Assembly: GCA_030428785.1 (NCBI GenBank)
Contig: JAUIEF010000036.1
Location: 1 to 34,108 of the forward strand
Direction of reading: 5' to 3'
Origin: a bacterium
Lineage (GTDB): Bacteria > Planctomycetota > B15-G4
DNA length: 34,108 nucleotides
A model generated the notes under the pieces. That model did no database searches. It was not told the DNA's origin and saw only the letters and a program-made list of their open reading frames with translations. Below are positions 30,141 through 34,108 of this stretch, piece by piece (within the stretch, counting starts at the first letter, position 1; every line of letters starts with the position of its first letter). The position numbers and the translations under genes are program-made.

Positions 30141-31325
30141 TCACGCGCCGGGCGTCCGCCGGAGCACGATGATGCGCCCCGAATAACCGCACGCCACGAC
30201 GAAGATCGAGGACCCGAGGTTGCTCAGGTGGCCCGACGCGAGGTGGTGCAGGCGGTCGCCGTCCTCGAAGACCTCGGTGTCGTCCCAGTCGTCGCCGTCC
30301 TGCAGGAGCACCGTGACCGTGTTCTCGTAGCCGCCGGTCACGGCCTCGACGCCGGGGTGCGTCGGGTCGACGTTCGCGAGGACCGCGCCGCGCAGCTTGT
30401 CCGATCCGCGGTGGATGTCCTCCCGCACGCCGTCCGTGTAGAGCCCGAGGCCGCCGTCGTCCCGGGCGACGAGCAGGCGCTCGCCATCGGTCGCCATGCG
30501 CGCGTTCCCGGCGGGCGCGCGGTCGAGCAGCTCGAGCTGCCACGCGTCGGCGGGGCGTCTCAGCAGGAGGAGGCTGCCGTCGGCGCAGGCGATCGCCACG
30601 CCGTCCCGGTGCTCCACCATGTTCTTCGCGGCGCCGGGGAGCGTCCCGGCGACCTCCGCGACCCAGCCGTCGTCCGTGAGGTCGAGCACGACGAGCTCGT
30701 CGTCGAAGCCGGCGAGCACCACCTCCGAGCCGATCGTGCCGTCGAGGTTCGGCCGGTCGCCCACGCCGTCGGCGATGTACACCGCGTGCAGCAGCGACGG
30801 CGAGCGGTGGATCTCGCGCATGACCCACTCGCCGTCGTCGAACCACAGGACGTGCGCGGCGCCCTCGCCGCCGTCGTCCTCCGTGCCCTCCGCGACGCCC
30901 ACCACGACGATCTCGAGCGCGGGGTGCTCGGCGTTCGGGTCGACGTCGCCCACGGCGACCTGCACCATCTCGCCCGACGCCTCGCCGATGACCTCGTGCC
31001 GCCAGGCGTCGTCGACGAAGGACACGAGGTACACCGTGCCCGACACGCCCACGGCGACGATCTCGTTGCCGGGCTTCGTCGGGTCGACGTCGCCCACGGC
31101 GCAGCCGCCGAGCTTCTCGCCGAGGTCGGCCGCGACGAGCGAGGACCAGCCGGCGTCCTCGGTCCAGGCCAGGGTGTCGGCGACCTCGACGCGCTCCTCG
31201 GGAGTGCCGCCGGCGGGGCCGCAGGCGGCGAGGCCCGCGCCGAGCAGCGCGGCGGCGAGGAGCCGGGCGCCGGATCGGGTCGCGGGGCGGGACGAGCGGG
31301 TCGGGCGTCGGGTCGGGACGCGCAT
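30141..31325 (-). CDS. lipoprotein with beta-propeller-like (FG-GAP-type) repeats
   Basis: A 394-residue protein with a basic, long signal ending in the lipobox 'GLAAC' (Cys35). GGAGGT lies 6 nt before ATG 31325, one of the best ribosome sites in the window. The mature part repeats a unit of about 50-60 residues: 'GGCAVGDVDPTKPGNEIVAVG', 'VQVAVGDVDPNAEHPALEIVVVG', 'GAVLANVDPTHPGVEAVTGG'. GDVDPxxxxxE loops like these are typical of FG-GAP/VCBS-like propeller blades, though they lack the full DxDGDGxxD form. It is likely exposed on the cell surface or in the periplasm. A TACGAT box lies 29 nt upstream of the start. Confidence 0.85.
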   Translation of the reverse strand: MRVPTRRPTRSSRPATRSGARLLAAALLGAGLAACGPAGGTPEERVEVADTLAWTEDAGWSSLVAADLGEKLGGCAVGDVDPTKPGNEIVAVGVSGTVYLVSFVDDAWRHEVIGEASGEMVQVAVGDVDPNAEHPALEIVVVGVAEGTEDDGGEGAAHVLWFDDGEWVMREIHRSPSLLHAVYIADGVGDRPNLDGTIGSEVVLAGFDDELVVLDLTDDGWVAEVAGTLPGAAKNMVEHRDGVAIACADGSLLLLRRPADAWQLELLDRAPAGNARMATDGERLLVARDDGGLGLYTDGVREDIHRGSDKLRGAVLANVDPTHPGVEAVTGGYENTVTVLLQDGDDWDDTEVFEDGDRLHHLASGHLSNLGSSIFVVACGYSGRIIVLRRTPGA

Positions 31326-31354
31326 CGGGAACCTCCGACGGGGGTCGTCGGGGG

Positions 31355-31360
31355 ATCGTA
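31355..31360 (-). promoter_or_regulatory. putative -10 box (TACGAT) of the propeller lipoprotein gene
   Basis: Minus-strand TACGAT, 29 nt before ATG 31325, in the context GATACGATC; same hexamer as before pcrA. Confidence 0.4.
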
Positions 31361-31470
31361 TCCGGCGGCGCGCGCGCCGATCCACGCCGGGCGGGCGGCC
31401 GGGGGCACGAGCGCCGCGCGCGGCGGCCGGGCGCGGAGGACCGCGGTCGGCGGACGCGCGGGCGGCGAGC

Positions 31471-31495
31471 GGCGTCCCCGCGGGGGGACGACGCC
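31471..31495 (-). terminator. hairpin after the small membrane protein gene
   Basis: GGCGTCCCC (31471-31479) pairs with GGGGACGACGCC (31484-31495) over 9 bp with a 3-nt bulge. It begins 5 nt past the stop at 31501 on the minus strand, which supports the small gene as real. Confidence 0.4.
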
Positions 31496-31500
31496 TCGCG

Positions 31501-31779
31501 TCAGAGGCGGGGGGCGGCGCGCAGGCCGGTCGGCGCGACGACGCGCTCGGCGGCGGCCGCCGTGTCCGTCGCGTCCCGCGCCTCGACCCGCGAGGGCCGG
31601 CCGCCCGGCTCGCCGGGCGCCTCCTCCGGCGCGGTCGTCTCGGTCGCGACGGCGACCTCGTTCGGCGGCAGGCTCGCGACGTGACCCTGGAGCGCGGCGG
31701 CCACGGGGAGCGCGAGCGCGAGGAGCACCACCGCGAGGCGGAACTCGGCGCCGGGGCCCGTGGACGTCGGTCGGTACAT
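31501..31779 (-). CDS. small single-pass membrane or secreted protein
   Basis: ATG 31779 gives 92 residues: a polar start, one hydrophobic helix ('LAVVLLALALPVAAAL', about 15-30) and an acidic, Ala/Pro/Glu-rich disordered tail. There is no known domain and no strong Shine-Dalgarno site. The helix placement after a short N-terminus and the hairpin 5 nt past the stop favour a real gene, but low-complexity coding in such GC-rich DNA can be accidental. Confidence 0.5.
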   Translation of the reverse strand: MYRPTSTGPGAEFRLAVVLLALALPVAAALQGHVASLPPNEVAVATETTAPEEAPGEPGGRPSRVEARDATDTAAAAERVVAPTGLRAAPRL

Positions 31780-31903
31780 CGCTTCGCGGCTCGCTCCGGG
31801 GAGGGCGTCCGAGGGACGCGCCCTCCCTCATCGGCCGCGGACGGCGGGGACCTTGGGGGCAATCGGCCGACGGTTCGGAGAGGCCCGGCGGCGGGCCGGC
31901 CGC

Positions 31904-33895
31904 CTAGAAGATCTCGACCGGGGGCCCCTTCACGGGGCGCTTCAGCTTCGCGCTCACGGCCGCGTAGCCCGCCGAGTCGCCGAGGCCGTCGAGCGTGAGC
32001 CGGTAGGTGCCCGTCGCGGGCAGCTCGAGCGGGCCGACGACGACGCGCTTGCCGGACTTCGAGGTCGTCACGAGCCCCGCGAGGTCGAGCGGCTGACCGC
32101 CCGGCGCCTCGAGCTCCACGACGTCCGGCAGGAACTCGCTCGCCGGCATGCCGCCCACGACGCTCGACGCGCCCTTCGGCGGCTGGACGCGCCGGATCTT
32201 GATCTTGGCGATCCGCGTGCCGGCCACCGCGTCCAAGACGAGCGTCTCGCCGCCGTCGTCGAGGCCGACGGTGAGGATCTCCTTCACCTTGGACGGCGCG
32301 GTCGCCTTCGCGCGCAGCGCGTACGCGCCGGTCGGGAAGTCGTCGCTCAGGACCTCCAGGCGGTACGTGCCCGTCTGGTCGAGCTCGAGCTTCTTCACGG
32401 CCGCCTTCTTGGGCGAGAGCTGCGTGTCGGAGGGCGCGAGCACCCACGTGCCGTCGGGCGCGACGAGGCGCAGCGCGGGCTCGAGGTCGCCGCCCTTGCG
32501 CGAGACCTTCGCGGCGAACCGCGTCCCGGCGACGACGTCGTACGCGACGCTGTGGATGCCGTCCTCGGGGAGCACGCCCTCGACCTTGGTCTTGGGGAAG
32601 GCCGTCGCGGCGGGCGCCTGCGCGTACGGGACGAGCTCGTCCATGCGCGAGCCGAGCCACACGATGGCGTCCGTGTCCTGCATCTCCGAGCCGCCGAAGA
32701 GCGGCACGCACTCGACGCCGTTGGCCTGCGCGAACGCCTCGGGCGTGAAGATCGCGAGGCGCGTCGTCGCCGGGAACATCGTCTTCCAGGTGTATCCACT
32801 CCACGCCGGGTGGAGCTTGCTCGCGATCATCCCGAACACGGGGTGCGGGACGTTGATGCCCTCGAGGCCCTGGTCGTCGAAGCAGAGGTCGTAGGGCAGG
32901 CACTGCGGGCCCGCGTCCGCCGTGTAGTCCTCCGTGATCGAGGTCTCGAGGTACTGGAGGTACATCGGGATCGACGCGGCCTGCTGCTCGTCGAGGAAGC
33001 CGAAGGGCGACGCGGCCTGGAGCTCCGACGGAAGCGCGTCGGCGAGCGCGACCGCGGGGTCCTCGCTGTGGCCCTGGTCGCCGAAGTGGCTCACGAGGGG
33101 GAGCAGGTCCGGTCGGAAGATCGGCCACCACATGAGCGCGCCGCCGAGGAACGCGACGTGCGGTTGCGTCGGCTCGTCGTACTGACCGCCGAGGCCCGCG
33201 AAGGGCGGATCGTCGCGGCGGTCGGGGCCGACGGTCGCCCAGAGCAGCGCGGCCGCGCCGGCGCTCGTGCCCTTGACCGCGATGCGCCGGTGGTCGAGCT
33301 CCGACATGAAGAGCTCCTGCGCGGTCGTGAACGGCCCGGTCTTTCGCGCGAGGTGCCGCACGTGCTGGAGGAGCATGACCGCGTCCTTCTCGCACATGGG
33401 GTAGTCGGGCGAGTCGTAGGGCGCGATGCCGGCGAACTCGAGGTCGAAGGGCACGACGCCCGGCGCGTGGAACAGGCCGTGGCCGGGCCAGTCGGGCGGC
33501 GCGGTGCCGCCGCCGGGCAGCGGGACGTTGCACTCGTCGCCGTACGCGTTCTGGAAGCCCTGGGAGTCGGTGCGCAGGCTCGGCGTGGCGCGCGCCATGA
33601 CGAGCGCGACGCCCTGGCCGAGGAGCCGGCCGTAGACGTTTCCCGGCTCGACCGGGCGCTCGAGGGTCGTCGCGAAGCCGGAGAGGTCGAGGTCCACGAG
33701 GACGGGCCAGCCCTCGGGCGGCATGTCCATCTCGCGCGGCAGGTAGAGCCGGTAGGTCTGGAGGCAGTGGCCCTCGAGCGGCGGGGCCACGTAGGACCAC
33801 GGCTGGGGGTTCACCGGCTGGATGACCTGGGCGACGGCCGGGACGGACCCCGCGCAGAGCAGGAGCAGGCTGGAGACGAGCGTCGTGAGGCGCAT
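31904..33895 (-). CDS. secreted alpha/beta-hydrolase-like protein with C-terminal PPC-type domains
   Basis: A 663-residue protein with a clean signal peptide (MRLTTLVSSLLLLCAGSVPAVAQ). Residues about 25-430 look like an alpha/beta-hydrolase: 'TYRLYLPREMDMPPEGWPVLVDL' and the nucleophile elbow GTSAG at 209-213 (Ser211), then 'DEL' and a later His ('GIHSV') as possible acid and base. Substrates in secreted homologues are esters or polyhydroxyalkanoates; here this is unknown. Two beta domains follow (about 440-540 and 545-660) with PPC-like pattern ('LEPALRLVAPDGTWVLAPSD', 'TGTYRLEVLSDDFPTGAYALRAKAT'). The 33896-34108 upstream gap shows no gene; a minus-strand TATGCT (33953-33958) could be its -10. 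Confidence 0.8.
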   Translation of the reverse strand: MRLTTLVSSLLLLCAGSVPAVAQVIQPVNPQPWSYVAPPLEGHCLQTYRLYLPREMDMPPEGWPVLVDLDLSGFATTLERPVEPGNVYGRLLGQGVALVMARATPSLRTDSQGFQNAYGDECNVPLPGGGTAPPDWPGHGLFHAPGVVPFDLEFAGIAPYDSPDYPMCEKDAVMLLQHVRHLARKTGPFTTAQELFMSELDHRRIAVKGTSAGAAALLWATVGPDRRDDPPFAGLGGQYDEPTQPHVAFLGGALMWWPIFRPDLLPLVSHFGDQGHSEDPAVALADALPSELQAASPFGFLDEQQAASIPMYLQYLETSITEDYTADAGPQCLPYDLCFDDQGLEGINVPHPVFGMIASKLHPAWSGYTWKTMFPATTRLAIFTPEAFAQANGVECVPLFGGSEMQDTDAIVWLGSRMDELVPYAQAPAATAFPKTKVEGVLPEDGIHSVAYDVVAGTRFAAKVSRKGGDLEPALRLVAPDGTWVLAPSDTQLSPKKAAVKKLELDQTGTYRLEVLSDDFPTGAYALRAKATAPSKVKEILTVGLDDGGETLVLDAVAGTRIAKIKIRRVQPPKGASSVVGGMPASEFLPDVVELEAPGGQPLDLAGLVTTSKSGKRVVVGPLELPATGTYRLTLDGLGDSAGYAAVSAKLKRPVKGPPVEIF

Positions 33896-34108
33896 GGAGA
33901 GCGGTGCGGGAGGGGTCCGTGGAGACGTCGTCGGGCCGCACCCCGACAGGCAAGCATAGGACGGCTCGCCGGGAGAGGCGAACCGGACGGGGCCCGGGGC
34001 GGGGATCCGACAGGCGACGCGCAGGTCGGGCGGGACGGGCGCGGCGGGGGGAACGCGGCTGGAACCGGCCGCGGCGGGCAGGGTTCCGGCGGCGGTGCGG
34101 AGGTCCGG

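Noticed and set aside
30141..33953. A 1270-residue minus frame fusing the region of the hydrolase-like gene to the propeller lipoprotein
   Set aside because: Only 30141-31325 is protein-like, with its own lipobox and GGAGGT site. The upstream part overlaps the hydrolase-like gene in another frame.
1..34108. CRISPR arrays, tRNA or rRNA genes, insertion sequences, integrases
   Set aside because: No evenly spaced repeats, cloverleaf-like sequence, transposase or integrase frame was found on reading both strands.

Overview
The window reads as chromosomal DNA of a very GC-rich (roughly three quarters G+C) bacterium, most likely a planctomycete. Four things suggest this: a short CxxC...CxxC zinc ribbon on a TPR membrane protein next to an FHA protein; a secreted FG-GAP/VCBS protein with a C-terminal beta domain ending in an 'FQAWIQDGGGPQGYSATNGL'-type block; an ECF sigma factor paired with a zinc-finger TPR protein; and many GTG/TTG starts with few strong Shine-Dalgarno sites. 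The assignment is an inference from style, because there is no rRNA or other marker gene.

Layout. 1-3911: a minus-strand operon of a degenerate FHA protein, a zinc-ribbon/TPR membrane protein and a membrane-anchored protein cut by the left edge. 4021-6281: a pcrA/uvrD helicase. 6384-9064: a minus operon of an ECF sigma factor, a soluble zinc-finger/TPR putative anti-sigma factor and a secreted protein, closed by a perfect 15-bp hairpin. 9258-11087: a GT-C type membrane glycosyltransferase. 11224-13036: a translationally coupled three-gene cassette of unrecognised proteins, visibly lower in GC than its flanks. 13065-15102: ArfB-like hydrolase and a lipoprotein. 15142-17918: QueG, an EboB-like TatD hydrolase and a lipoprotein. 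17944-19559: two response regulators, one a GGDEF diguanylate cyclase. 19856-20769: RidA-family protein and ArgR. 20909-22723: a PPC-domain secreted protein. 22900-25475: O-antigen-ligase-like protein with TPRs, coupled to a HAD phosphatase. 25645-28975: the VCBS protein and a divergent M28 peptidase. 29033-30035: an unknown small protein and an AhpD-like protein whose redox motif is CxxU, with an in-frame TGA read as selenocysteine. 30141-33895: a lipoprotein, a small membrane protein and a secreted alpha/beta-hydrolase-like protein.

The strongest unusual observation is the selenoprotein. The two reading frames 29342-29638 and 29033-29341 join in the same frame through TGA. The join lies exactly at the second Cys of the AhpD CxxC motif. 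A 6-bp stem with a GGUCU loop begins after the UGA, with 18 nt between UGA and loop, the same loop and distance as in E. coli fdhF. The best candidate for an undescribed system is the 11224-13036 cassette. Regulatory signals include repeated TAGGAT/TACGAT -10-like boxes before several genes, two probable leaderless starts, and several inverted or direct repeats in divergent promoter regions. No rRNA, tRNA, CRISPR array, insertion sequence or phage gene was seen.
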